NCBI GenBank assembly: GCA_934130935.1
Contig: CAKOYQ010000002.1
Span: forward strand, 66,676 to 130,675
Reading direction: 5' to 3'
Origin: an uncultured Clostridia bacterium
Lineage (GTDB): Bacteria > Bacillota > Clostridia > TANB77 > CAG-508
DNA length: 64,000 bases
The notes beneath the pieces are model-generated. The model was given only the letters and a program-made list of their open reading frames with translations, was not told the origin of the DNA and did not search any database. Position numbers and translations under genes: made by a program. This document shows positions 36,246 through 44,602 of this stretch, piece after piece; position 1 is the first letter of the stretch, and every line of letters begins with the position of its first letter.

Positions 36246-37650
36246 TTATTTTTTCAGTTGTTTATAGGCAAAAATGACCCGGTCTAAAATTTTTATATTC
36301 TTAAAAGTATTTTCTAGATTTTCATTTGTTTTATATTTAACCAAAATATAATTTTGTGTATGTCCTTTATAATAGGTTATTCCATTTTCAATCTCTTTAT
36401 CTTCAAACAGCACTTCAACATTTTTTCCTATTAATTTTTCATTGTATTTCATTTGATTTTTATTTGAAAGTTCTATTAATTTTTTACTTCTAGTCTCTTT
36501 TATTTTTCCATCTATTTGATTTTGCATAATAGCAGCTCTAGTGCCTTTTCTTGGTGAATATTGAAATACATGCATTTTATATAATTTTGCATTTTTCAAA
36601 AATTCATATGTTTTATTAAATTCCTCATCAGTTTCTCCTGGAAACCCTACAATTATGTCTGTTGTTAAAATTACATCATTATAATATTTACGCAACATTG
36701 CTATTATATCTTCTATCTCTGAAACTGTATATTTTCTATTCATTCTTTTTAGTGTTTCATCACATCCACTTTGTAAAGATAAGTGAAAATGATGACATAT
36801 TTTTTCTAATTTAACTAATCTCTCCATAAATTCTTCTGTGATAATTTTAGGTTCTAATGAACCTAATCTAATACGTGATATACCATCAATAGCATTTATT
36901 TTTTCTAATAGCTCTATTAGTCCATTTTCATTCTCAAAATCTCTTCCATATGATGCTACATGTATTCCTGTAATTACTACTTCTTTTATACCTTTTTTAG
37001 CTATTTGAATTATTTCTTTAATAATACTTTCTTGATTTCTACTTCTTACTCTGCCTCTTGCATATGGTATTATACAATATGAACAAAATTGATTACACCC
37101 ATCTTGTACTTTTATTACAGCTCTAGTTTTTTCTGTATATGTAATTTGCCCCATATCTTTAAATTCTTTTTGTGCAGAAATGTCTTCTATCTCTACAATC
37201 TTCTTTTTTTCAATACCTAAATCTCTTTGTGGCTGGTTAACATTGTTTTCTGTTACGTTACAGTTATTTTTTATAAAATTTTCAACATATTGTACAACAT
37301 CTTTTTTCTCTTCATTTCCAAGAACAACATCTATTTCTGGCATTTTTTCTAATTCTTGTTTTGCAACTTGTGCATAACACCCAACTGCAACTATTATTGA
37401 ATTCTTATTTTTTTCTTTTACTTTCCTTAAAGCTTGTCTTGACTTTCTATCAGACATATTTGTTACTGTACATGTATTTACTATACAAATATCTGACACC
37501 TCGTCATTCATATTTACAATTTCATATCCTGCTTCTTTAAATTTTTGTGTCATTGCATTTGTTTCATATTGATTTACTTTACAACCGTAATGTAAAGAAA
37601 GATACCCTTTTTTTATTACTATTTTTATTACTATTTTTATTATTATCCAT
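36246..37650 (-). CDS. mtaB: tRNA t6A37 methylthiotransferase MtaB, split by a +1 shift at CGG
   Basis: MtaB turns t6A37 into ms2t6A37 in tRNAs reading ANN codons. Translation from the ATG at 37650 gives an Asn/Lys-rich leader and RVSFFTL, then CGG TTG TAA. Skipping the C of CGG (37587-37585) continues as GCKVNQYETNAM, the invariant family start with the first iron-sulfur cysteine. The rest is intact: VNTCTVT, VGCYAQ, radical-SAM CNQFCSYCIIPYARG, TRAM domain at the end. The zero frame alone would make only 22 residues. A second CGG (36281-36279) near the 3' end could shift again, replacing RVIFAYKQLKK by GSFLPINN. About 467 residues with one shift. The start has a weak ribosome site. Confidence 0.88.
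36279..36281 (-). other. in-frame CGG near the 3' end of mtaB, possible second +1 site
   Basis: Codon GAC CGG GTC, eleven codons before the stop at 36246. Read through, the protein ends RVIFAYKQLKK; shifted +1 it ends GSFLPINN at a TGA (36256-36254). TRAM domains of MtaB often end with a Gly-x-aromatic/aliphatic strand, so the shifted end is plausible, but the match is too short to decide. Confidence 0.3.
37585..37587 (-). other. in-frame CGG, proposed +1 frameshift site in mtaB
   Basis: Zero-frame codon 22 is CGG, preceded by TTA and followed two codons later by TAA. Skipping C gives GGT TGT (Gly-Cys) of the invariant TLGCKVN. Phase checked: 37650-37587 is 63, and 37586-37553 is 33. The conserved motif pins the junction to this codon. 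Confidence 0.8.
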
Positions 37651-37693
37651 ATATTTATATCCCGCTTCCGATTAATTATGTATTTATAACACT

Positions 37694-38575
37694 TTATATT
37701 AGTGTAGCTCCAATTATTCCTGCATCATTTTTTAATTTTGCAAGTTTTATTATTATATCACATCTCTGGTTAAATAGCAAGTTTCCTTGCAATAAAGCCT
37801 TCTTTAGCGGTTCATACAATATATCTTTATATTCAGCAAAACTCCCACCTATACATATGGCATCAGGTTCAAATATATTAATAATATTAGAAATACCAAT
37901 TCCTAAATCTTCTATATATTTATTTATCATATATTTTAATGTTAAATTATCAGGATTCTTTCTTATAAAATCTCTTATAATTCCACCATCTATTGTATTT
38001 AAATTAAATTCTTCTGCTATCTCTTTCTTAAATTTTTTTAAGCTCGCATATGTTTCAAAACATCCTCTTTTCCCACAATTACATAGTTTCCCATTTTTAT
38101 GTATAATTGTATGACTAAATTCAAAACCCGGAAAATTTGTAGGCTCTAATAATTTATTATTGTAAATTACTGCACCTCCTACTCCTGTTCCTATACATAA
38201 AAACACACTGTTTTTATATGGTTCCAATTCACCATATTTTTGTTCTGCTAGTGCTGCACATTTTGCATCATTTTTTAATTTTATATTTAAATCTAGTTTT
38301 TCTTTTAATTTACCTACTAGGTCATAATTTTCTAAATCTAAATTTACTGACTTAATAATTTTGTTTTCTGATATAGTTCCAGGAACTGCAATTCCTATAC
38401 TCTCTATTTCATGTTCTGCCATCATATCCAAAACCGTTTCTATTATAAATAATTCTATTAATTCCTTTGCATTATTTTTCTCTACAATAAATTTTTCTTC
38501 TTTTAAAATAATAGAGCCATTTTTAACTAGCCCTATTCCAATATGACTCCCACCTATATCTATACCTATTTTCAT
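37694..38575 (-). CDS. ROK family sugar kinase
   Basis: About 293 residues of the ROK family (repressor, ORF, kinase), without a DNA-binding domain and hence a kinase such as glucokinase. GIDIGGSHIGIGLV (phosphate 1), GIAVPGTI, CIGTGVGGAVIYN and the zinc site FSHTIIHKNGKLCNCGKRGCFE are clear. Start choice is uncertain: TTG 38596, ATG 38584 or ATG 38575; the last gives the family's usual MKIGIDIGG. It may supply glucose 6-phosphate to pgi or to glycogen synthesis elsewhere in the window. Confidence 0.9.
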   Translation of the reverse strand: MKIGIDIGGSHIGIGLVKNGSIILKEEKFIVEKNNAKELIELFIIETVLDMMAEHEIESIGIAVPGTISENKIIKSVNLDLENYDLVGKLKEKLDLNIKLKNDAKCAALAEQKYGELEPYKNSVFLCIGTGVGGAVIYNNKLLEPTNFPGFEFSHTIIHKNGKLCNCGKRGCFETYASLKKFKKEIAEEFNLNTIDGGIIRDFIRKNPDNLTLKYMINKYIEDLGIGISNIINIFEPDAICIGGSFAEYKDILYEPLKKALLQGNLLFNQRCDIIIKLAKLKNDAGIIGATLI

Positions 38576-38607
38576 ATTTGACATCAATCCCTTCAAAATT
38601 GAATTGC

Positions 38608-39351
38608 TTAAATTTTAATATATTTTAAAAGTGCTAATAAAAATAAAATTGCTATATTACTAACTGAAATAAAATACCCCACAGGGACTTTATCAAGCCT
38701 AATTTTCTTATTTCCATTTTTCTTTTTATTTAATTGTAATATTAACATATATATAATTATTTCTATCGCTGTCATTACCATTGTATATGCAAATATCTCT
38801 GTTTCTGAAAACACTAATATAATATTTAATAACATTAGTATTCCAATGGTGTAGCTGTTCTCTGCATATTTTCTAAGAAGAATTGTATCTATTGTTAATA
38901 AAATTAAATATACAGCTAAACATACTGTATTAAAATATATACTAGATGGATCCACTATATATAAGTATACAATATATATTAATGATATTATTATCCCACT
39001 TGTGGTCATTTTTTTCTCTATTTTTATACTTTTTTGATCTATCCCTGCTATTATTACTAATGTAGTTAAATATAAAATTGTGAATAAATACATTATTACA
39101 GATGATATTTTTAGACTATTTGTATCTATTTCTAGTATTTTTCCAAATATAACAAATGAAATTCCGCCTAATAATGGATAAATTAAGTGTACTAATCTTT
39201 TTAAAAATTTTGATTTACTTTCTGGTTCTATATATGTTACCCCTTTTTTCATCATACTTATATTTCTTGGAATTCTGTATATTGCTCTTTGCCAAAAACT
39301 TCCTACTATAGCACCTATTAAAAATAAAATTACATATAAAAATATATTCAT
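38608..39351 (-). CDS. prepilin-peptidase-like membrane protein
   Basis: A 247-residue protein with about seven membrane helices. The N-terminus LIGAIVGSFWQRAIYRIPRN matches the start of type IV prepilin peptidases (GSFxxxxIYRxP), and IAGIDQKSIKI holds an aspartate where the first catalytic Asp of family A24 lies. The second motif (GxGD) is not obvious; LDKVPVGYFI near the end resembles the last part of the family. It is either a divergent A24 peptidase or a degenerate copy. The gene for a pilin-like small protein lies 82 bases upstream. Confidence 0.6.
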   Translation of the reverse strand: MNIFLYVILFLIGAIVGSFWQRAIYRIPRNISMMKKGVTYIEPESKSKFLKRLVHLIYPLLGGISFVIFGKILEIDTNSLKISSVIMYLFTILYLTTLVIIAGIDQKSIKIEKKMTTSGIIISLIYIVYLYIVDPSSIYFNTVCLAVYLILLTIDTILLRKYAENSYTIGILMLLNIILVFSETEIFAYTMVMTAIEIIIYMLILQLNKKKNGNKKIRLDKVPVGYFISVSNIAILFLLALLKYIKI

Positions 39352-39384
39352 TTTAATCTCTTTCCTTTCTTTGGTTTTATATTA

Positions 39385-39416
39385 CAACAGACATATACAT
39401 TAGTATATGCCTGTTG
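39385..39416. other. hairpin between pilin-like and prepilin-peptidase-like genes
   Basis: CAACAGACATATAC at 39385-39398 pairs with 39403-39416 (one G-U), loop of four. On the plus strand it is followed by a T-run; on the minus strand, the direction of the genes, it is not. It may limit read-through from spore-gene transcripts or partly separate the two minus-strand genes. Confidence 0.5.
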
Positions 39417-39433
39417 CATTTTTTACTTAATTA

Positions 39434-39673
39434 TCATTCTTCGTTTTGTATATTTACAGGTCTCTCAGGATTTTTCATCTCTAAAGAATTTTGATTGTCA
39501 TTTATAGAACTCTGTACATCTGTAGTATTTTGTGTAGTATTTATGGTGTTTGTCGTGTTTTCTTGTTTTTTTGGCTTTTCATATACCATTGCAACTATCA
39601 CTCCTACTATAATTATTGTTATAACAAGTATTAATATTATTTCTAAACTTGTTTTTCCATCTTCTCTTCTCAT
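39434..39673 (-). CDS. pilin-like small protein
   Basis: A 79-residue protein starting MRREDGKTSLEIILILVITII. A short basic leader, a glycine, then KTSLE puts a glutamate at position +5 of the would-be mature protein, followed by about 22 hydrophobic residues: the class III signal of type IV pilins. After the helix comes only a short Thr/Asn/Gln-rich tail (residues 36-79), far less than a normal pilin head. Next downstream is the prepilin-peptidase-like gene. It could be a minor pseudopilin or simply an anchored tail-protein; the pairing favours the first. Confidence 0.6.
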   Translation of the reverse strand: MRREDGKTSLEIILILVITIIIVGVIVAMVYEKPKKQENTTNTINTTQNTTDVQSSINDNQNSLEMKNPERPVNIQNEE

Positions 39674-39869
39674 AATAAATCTTCTTTCCTTTCATAAATG
39701 TATACAAACAATTATACTTATTATATTTTATATGTTTTGATTAAAAAGTCAATATTTTTAAAAAAAATGTCATCTAATTGTCTTTTTTGTAACATTTTTG
39801 TAATATTAATTTGCATAATTTTCTTTTTTCAGGAAATACTGTTGATAATAAATTACGAGGAGGTTACTC

Positions 39870-40334
39870 ATGAAACCATTAGATTCTAAAAAAGATTACC
39901 AAAATTATGTTGATCAAAAATCTCCTAATTCTCCTATTTTAAAAAACTGTTTTAATGCATTTTGGGTAGGCGGATTAATTTGTTCAATAGGTCAAATAAT
40001 TATGGATATATGTAAATATAGAGGTCTTTCGCAAGAAACTTCTGGCACTATAGTTTCTATTATCTTAATTGCTATTAGTGCATTTTTAACAGGTCTTAAT
40101 ATCTTTAATAAAATCGGTAAATTTGCTGGTGCTGGCTCTCTAGTTCCTATCACTGGTTTTGCAAATTCCATTGTCTCACCTGCTATGGAATATAAATCCG
40201 AAGGTTATGTTATGGGAGTTGGTAGTAAAATGTTTACTGTTGCAGGTCCAGTCCTTGTCTTTGGTATTTCAACTTCTATTATTGTTGGACTTGTATATTT
40301 AATTTTTAATACTCAAGCTATTACTTTAGTTTAG
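39870..40334 (+). CDS. spoVAC: stage V sporulation protein AC
   Basis: A 154-residue membrane protein with about four helices (AFWVGGLICSIGQIIMD; GTIVSIILIAISAFLTGL; AGAGSLVPITGFANS; VAGPVLVFGISTSIIVGLVYLIF). SpoVAC is a channel subunit for dipicolinic acid in spores. Strong GAGGAGG precedes the ATG. The stop TAG shares two bases with a REP-like element (40333-40365) separating it from spoVAD. Confidence 0.96.
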   Translation: MKPLDSKKDYQNYVDQKSPNSPILKNCFNAFWVGGLICSIGQIIMDICKYRGLSQETSGTIVSIILIAISAFLTGLNIFNKIGKFAGAGSLVPITGFANSIVSPAMEYKSEGYVMGVGSKMFTVAGPVLVFGISTSIIVGLVYLIFNTQAITLV

Positions 40335-40365
40335 GGCAATTTGGGGTCGGTTCCGTTTTTGCCCT
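40333..40365. repeat. REP-like palindromic element, copy 2
   Basis: AGGGCAATTTGGGGTCGG then TTCCGTTTTTGCCCT: 33 bp, one base different from copy 1. The first two bases are the last two of the spoVAC stop codon. It lies inside the spoVAC-spoVAD operon, where a hairpin could tune downstream expression. Confidence 0.85.
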
Positions 40366-40411
40366 TAGAAATATTTATATTTAGAGCATTATTGCTCGAA
40401 TGGAGGTTTAT

Positions 40412-41413
40412 ATGCAAAAATTAGGAAAGCAAACAATAAAATTTGACACCCCACCAGTTATTACAGAAGTGGCTTCAATTGTTGGTCCAAAAGAAGCTGA
40501 TGGTCCTCTTGCCAAATATTTTGATCAATGTTTAGAAGATGAATTTTGGGGTGAAAAGACTTGGGAAAAGTCTGAAAGTAAAATTATTAGAGAAACTGTT
40601 AATATGGCTATAGCAAAATCTGGGATTTCTATAACTGATATTGAATATTGTTTTGCTGGAGATTTATTAAATCAATGTATTTCTTCAAGCTTTGGTTTAA
40701 GAGATTTAAATATTCCATTTTTAGGAATATTTGGTGCTTGTTCAACTTTTGTTGAAGGCCTTAGTCTTGGTTCTATTATTACAGAAGCATGTGCCAAAAA
40801 TGTTATATGTGCCGCTTCTAGCCATTTTTGTAGTGCTGAAAAACAATTCAGATTTCCATTAGAATTAGGAAACCAAAGACCACCTACATCACAATGGACT
40901 GTTACTGGTGCTGGTGCTGCTATTCTTTCTAATTCTGGAACTGGACCATTTGTTACACATATCACTTCTGGAAAAATTATTGATATGGGAATTAAAGATG
41001 CTAACAATATGGGTGCCGCAATGGCTCCTGCTGCACTAGATACTTTAATTTGCCATTTTAAAGATACTGGTCGTGCCCCTTCATATTATGATGCAATTAT
41101 AACTGGTGATTTAGGACATGTTGGTAAAGATATCTTAATAGATTTAGCTCAAGAAAAAGGTTATAATATTAAATCTAATTATAATGATTGTGGTGTTATG
41201 ATGTTTGATAAAGAAAAACAAGATACTCACTCTGGTGGTAGTGGTTGTGGATGTTGTGCAACTGTTTTCTCTGGTTTCTTTTTTAAACAATTAAAAGATA
41301 AAAAAATAAAAAGATTATTACTGATTGCAACTGGTGCTCTTACAAATTCAACCTCTTCTCAACAAGGTGAATCTATTCCTGGAATTGCACATGCAATTAG
41401 TATTGAAGTGTAG
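40412..41413 (+). CDS. spoVAD: stage V sporulation protein AD
   Basis: About 333 residues; SpoVAD has a thiolase-like fold and binds dipicolinic acid for uptake into the forespore. Family stretches are IGACSTFVEGLSLGS, AASSHFCSAEKQFRFPLE, GDLGHVGKDILIDLA, GGSGCGCCATVF. The ATG at 40412 is six bases from TGGAGG; the earlier in-frame ATG at 40400 overlaps that site. Next gene spoVAE follows by 11 bases. Confidence 0.97.
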   Translation: MQKLGKQTIKFDTPPVITEVASIVGPKEADGPLAKYFDQCLEDEFWGEKTWEKSESKIIRETVNMAIAKSGISITDIEYCFAGDLLNQCISSSFGLRDLNIPFLGIFGACSTFVEGLSLGSIITEACAKNVICAASSHFCSAEKQFRFPLELGNQRPPTSQWTVTGAGAAILSNSGTGPFVTHITSGKIIDMGIKDANNMGAAMAPAALDTLICHFKDTGRAPSYYDAIITGDLGHVGKDILIDLAQEKGYNIKSNYNDCGVMMFDKEKQDTHSGGSGCGCCATVFSGFFFKQLKDKKIKRLLLIATGALTNSTSSQQGESIPGIAHAISIEV

Positions 41414-41424
41414 GAGGTGTTCGT

Positions 41425-41811
41425 GTGGATTGGTTACAAAGTATATCTTGGATTGGTATATTAAAATGTTTTATTACTGGAGGTATTATTTGTATTATTG
41501 GCCAAGTTTTAATTGATAAAACAAAACTAACTCCTGCTAGAATTTTGGTTATTTTTGTTACAACTGGTGCTATCTTAGGAGGACTTGGCTTATATCAATA
41601 TTTAGTAGATTTTGCAGGTGCTGGAGCAACTGTTCCATTAACTGGCTTCGGATATAATTTAGCAAAAGGTGCTATTAAGGGAGTTAAAGAATCTGGTATT
41701 GTTGGTGCTTTTACGGGTGGTGTTGCTGCATCTGCTGGCGGAATTGCCGCAGCTGTATTTTTCGGATATATTGCGTCTTTAATTTCTAAGCCTAAAATGA
41801 AAAAAGAATAA
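41425..41811 (+). CDS. spoVAE: stage V sporulation protein AE
   Basis: A 128-residue membrane protein (SpoVAE/AEB type) with about four helices and conserved FAGAGATVPLTGFGYNLAKGA. It starts with GTG after AGGAGGTG. Together with AC and AD it makes the dipicolinic acid uptake and release complex. The group lacks spoVAA, AB and AF, as is usual for Clostridia with the minimal AC-AD-AE set. Confidence 0.95.
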   Translation: MDWLQSISWIGILKCFITGGIICIIGQVLIDKTKLTPARILVIFVTTGAILGGLGLYQYLVDFAGAGATVPLTGFGYNLAKGAIKGVKESGIVGAFTGGVAASAGGIAAAVFFGYIASLISKPKMKKE

Positions 41812-41847
41812 TTTCTTAATAATATGAACTAAATACTTTCCTAGGTA

Positions 41848-41879
41848 AAAAAAATCTGAGCAATCGCCCAGATTTTTTT
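41848..41879. terminator. bidirectional terminator between spoVAE and the orphan gene
   Basis: Stem AAAAAAATCTGxGC with GCxCAGATTTTTTT (one internal mismatch), four-base loop. A-run before and T-run after suit termination from both sides. Confidence 0.9.
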
Positions 41880-41895
41880 ATCAGTTGGAGTATTA

Positions 41896-42939
41896 TTACA
41901 GCAAGCCATGGTCTGCCCAGTATTTGAGCGTAAGCAACTCGCCAAAGTCACTAAATGTGTTAGTGGCATTAATATTCTCCGGCTTAGTGGCAAAACTGTA
42001 TTGTTTCACCCGCTCACCAGTCGGAAGCATAATATCTTCCACAGGAAGATAGAGTGAATAATCACTCTTCCAATTCTCCCTGTTTTTTCTATAGATTGTT
42101 CTCAATCCATAGAGGGTCACTTTCTTCCCCATAATGGCTTCTTCCGTGATTTTCCACGGTCCTTTGGGGAAAATTTTCTTTTTTAGCCTTCTAACGTCCT
42201 TAAAAGACCAAAAGGGTTTTTCCTCAACTTTGCCGCATCCCACATTTATTAATTTTTGAGGAATACTGATTCCAAGCCCCCAAAAAATCTCTCGTACTTG
42301 TTTTTCCGGAAGTAAATCCAGAAATTCCTGGACCAAATCGAGTTTTACCTTGTACGAGTTTCCTCGTACTTCTTCCCAAAACCTGTATAACACAGCAACT
42401 TGGTCAAAGTTGTTTTCGGCTTCTTTCTCTTTTGGCATCATGCCATCTTCATCAACGTAAAGATTAGGTCCTCCCCTAATTACGCAGTTAAAGACTAAAA
42501 TCATTTTTAAATTAAAAATGATATCCTCGTTTACACACTGGACTTTCTGCAATAATTTATCGCAGAAAGTTTTCACTTCATCGTCATATAAATACGTGAA
42601 TTCCACGTCCTGAAGCTTGCTCACTGCTGCAAACCCTTGTTGTTGCATTTTCCAGAGATCTTTCGGAGGCATTTTTTTCCAAAACACCTCGTCATATCCG
42701 TCTTCGTTTTTACGAACAACACAATATTGTTCGTATCTAGAAGTTTCTTGGCTTAATAAGCCAAAAAACTTCTCCAGACTTTTTCTTTGTTTAGTATCCA
42801 ATTTTTTGATGGCCTTTTCCAGACCTTCAAAATTTTCAAACTCCAATTGGATGAGCGCTGGAGTTTTCATCCTATGCAGCCGAAGAACATCAGCTACATT
42901 TTTCAGATGGTTTACATTATATGTTTCTTTTTTGGACAT
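41896..42939 (-). CDS. orphan protein of foreign composition, unknown function
   Basis: A 347-residue soluble protein without signal or membrane segments. I recognise no family. It is rich in Lys, Trp and Phe, predicted mainly helical in the first 250 residues, with basic patches such as DVRRLKKKIFPKGPWKI near 255-270 that might bind nucleic acid. Its G+C (about 42% in two lines counted) is well above that of its neighbours, and it uses codons such as CTG and a CGG (codon 20) not used elsewhere. It has its own promoter, leader hairpin, ribosome site (GAGGAG) and terminator, as an acquired single-gene unit would. A +1 shift at its CGG would stop translation after a few codons. Confidence 0.75.
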   Translation of the reverse strand: MSKKETYNVNHLKNVADVLRLHRMKTPALIQLEFENFEGLEKAIKKLDTKQRKSLEKFFGLLSQETSRYEQYCVVRKNEDGYDEVFWKKMPPKDLWKMQQQGFAAVSKLQDVEFTYLYDDEVKTFCDKLLQKVQCVNEDIIFNLKMILVFNCVIRGGPNLYVDEDGMMPKEKEAENNFDQVAVLYRFWEEVRGNSYKVKLDLVQEFLDLLPEKQVREIFWGLGISIPQKLINVGCGKVEEKPFWSFKDVRRLKKKIFPKGPWKITEEAIMGKKVTLYGLRTIYRKNRENWKSDYSLYLPVEDIMLPTGERVKQYSFATKPENINATNTFSDFGELLTLKYWADHGLL

Positions 42940-42963
42940 TTTTTATACTCCTCTCGTTGTTTC

Positions 42964-42979
42964 CTCCCTTACAAGGGAG
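42964..42979 (-). other. leader palindrome of the orphan gene
   Basis: CTCCCTT at 42964-42970 and its complement AAGGGAG at 42973-42979, two bases apart, in the leader between promoter and ribosome site. It could be an operator or, as RNA, a competing structure for the ribosome site. Confidence 0.4.
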
Positions 42980-43018
42980 TTTGTGTGTGGTTAACATTTC
43001 AACTTTTTTGACAAACGT

Positions 43019-43047
43019 ATTATATCATAGATTTACATAAAAATCAA
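43019..43047 (-). promoter_or_regulatory. promoter of the orphan gene
   Basis: TTGATT (43047-43042) and TATAAT (43024-43019) with a 17-base spacer on the minus strand, about 80 bases upstream of the start at 42939. Confidence 0.65.
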
Positions 43048-43095
43048 TATTTTTAGAAAAACATTTAAACTCTGCAAAAACAATTTCATTCTTTT

Positions 43096-44601
43096 TTATT
43101 TATATTGTTTATCAATCTCTTTTAATATTACATCATGAGCACTACCCTCTTGAATACTAACATTAGAAACCAACGTTAATCTAGCCTTTTCATGCAACTC
43201 TGGAATTGTAATAGCACCACAATTACACATTGTAGATTTTATTTTAGAAACAGTAATTTCTAAATTGTCTTTTAATGAACCCGCATATGGAATATAAGAA
43301 TCTACTCCTTCTTCAAAAGAAAGTTTTTGCGAACCTCCCATATCATATCTTTGCCAGTTCCTAGCTCTATTTGATCCTTCTCCCCAATATTCTTTTACAT
43401 AATTATTATTTATTTTAACAACTCTTGTTGGACTCTCATCAAATCTCGCAAAATAACGTCCCATCATTACAAAATCAGCTCCGAGAGCTAAAGCTATTGT
43501 TATATGATGATCATGTACAATTCCTCCATCTGAACATATTGGAATATATACCCCTGTTTCTTCAAAATATTCATCACGAGCTTGTACAACATCAATTAGA
43601 CTACTAGCTTGACCACGTCCAATTCCTTTAGTTTCTCTTGTTATACAAATTGAGCCTCCACCTACACCTACTTTAATAAAATCTGCTCCAGAATCTGCTA
43701 AATATCTAAATCCCTCTTTATCTACAACATTCCCTGCACCAATTTTTACATTATCACCATATTTTTCTCTTACATACTTAATTGTATTTTTCTGCCACAC
43801 AGAATATCCATCTGACGAATCTATACAAAGCAAATCAACTCCAGCATCAACCAAAGCTGGTATTCTTTTTTCGTAATCTCTTGTGTTTATTCCTGCACCT
43901 ACTATATATCTTTTATTTTCATCTAATAATGAATGTGGATTATGCTTTCTTTCTTCATAATCTTTTCTAAATACTAAAAATTTCAAATTTCCATCTTTAC
44001 TTAGAATTGGTAAACATTCTTTTTTATTCTCCCAAATTACATCATTCGCCTCTGCAAGTGTTATTCCTTCTTCTGCCCAGACAACTTTTTCTTTTGGTGT
44101 CATAAAATTATCTATTGGTGTATTTATATCATCTTTAGAAATTCTATAATCTTTATCTGTAACAAGCCCTAAAAATTTTCCATTTGCTGTCCCATCTTCT
44201 GTAATCATTACTGTAGAATGGCCCGTTTTTTCTACTAAATCTATAACATCTTTTAATGTCGTTCCACTTTTTACATTTGAATCACTTATTACAAATCCAG
44301 CTTTATGTTTTTTAACATGATATACCATTTCTGCTTGAGCTTCTATTGGTTGTGAACCATATATAAATGCAATTCCTCCTTCACGAGCTAGTGCAATTCC
44401 CATTTCCTCTCCTGATACTGATTGCATTATTGCTGATACCATTGGTACATTTGCATAGTATTTAGGTTCCTCTCCTTTTTTATATTTTACTATTGGCGTT
44501 TTTAATGATACATTTGTAGGTATACACCTTTCATCAGTTAAATTTGGTATTAGTAAAAATTCATTAAATGTTCTTGAAACATCTTCAAATATTTTAGCCA
44601 T
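43096..44601 (-). CDS. guaB: IMP dehydrogenase
   Basis: A 501-residue enzyme catalysing NAD-dependent oxidation of IMP to XMP, the first step to GMP. Two CBS repeats lie at about residues 95-210. The catalytic loop is [18 protein letters not shown], with the active cysteine; the flap is NWQRYDMGG. The GRGQ in place of the common GVGxPQ after the loop marks a variant clade. It is cotranscribed with the HAD gene, whose stop is one base away. Confidence 0.93.
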   Translation of the reverse strand: MAKIFEDVSRTFNEFLLIPNLTDERCIPTNVSLKTPIVKYKKGEEPKYYANVPMVSAIMQSVSGEEMGIALAREGGIAFIYGSQPIEAQAEMVYHVKKHKAGFVISDSNVKSGTTLKDVIDLVEKTGHSTVMITEDGTANGKFLGLVTDKDYRISKDDINTPIDNFMTPKEKVVWAEEGITLAEANDVIWENKKECLPILSKDGNLKFLVFRKDYEERKHNPHSLLDENKRYIVGAGINTRDYEKRIPALVDAGVDLLCIDSSDGYSVWQKNTIKYVREKYGDNVKIGAGNVVDKEGFRYLADSGADFIKVGVGGGSICITRETKGIGRGQASSLIDVVQARDEYFEETGVYIPICSDGGIVHDHHITIALALGADFVMMGRYFARFDESPTRVVKINNNYVKEYWGEGSNRARNWQRYDMGGSQKLSFEEGVDSYIPYAGSLKDNLEITVSKIKSTMCNCGAITIPELHEKARLTLVSNVSIQEGSAHDVILKEIDKQYK

Positions 44602-44602
44602 A

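Noticed and set aside
23659..37587. Plain pseudogene decay or assembly errors as sole cause of the three frame breaks
   Set aside because: Not excluded, but independent errors would not be expected to hit CGG each time when in-frame CGG is otherwise essentially absent, nor to leave the rest of each protein fully conserved.
40672..41007. Minus-strand frame of 111 codons inside spoVAD
   Set aside because: Shadow of the conserved SpoVAD coding sequence.
43440..43520. IMP dehydrogenase as GMP reductase
   Set aside because: Two CBS domains and the 501-residue length with a mobile flap RYDMGG fit IMP dehydrogenase, not the CBS-less GMP reductase.
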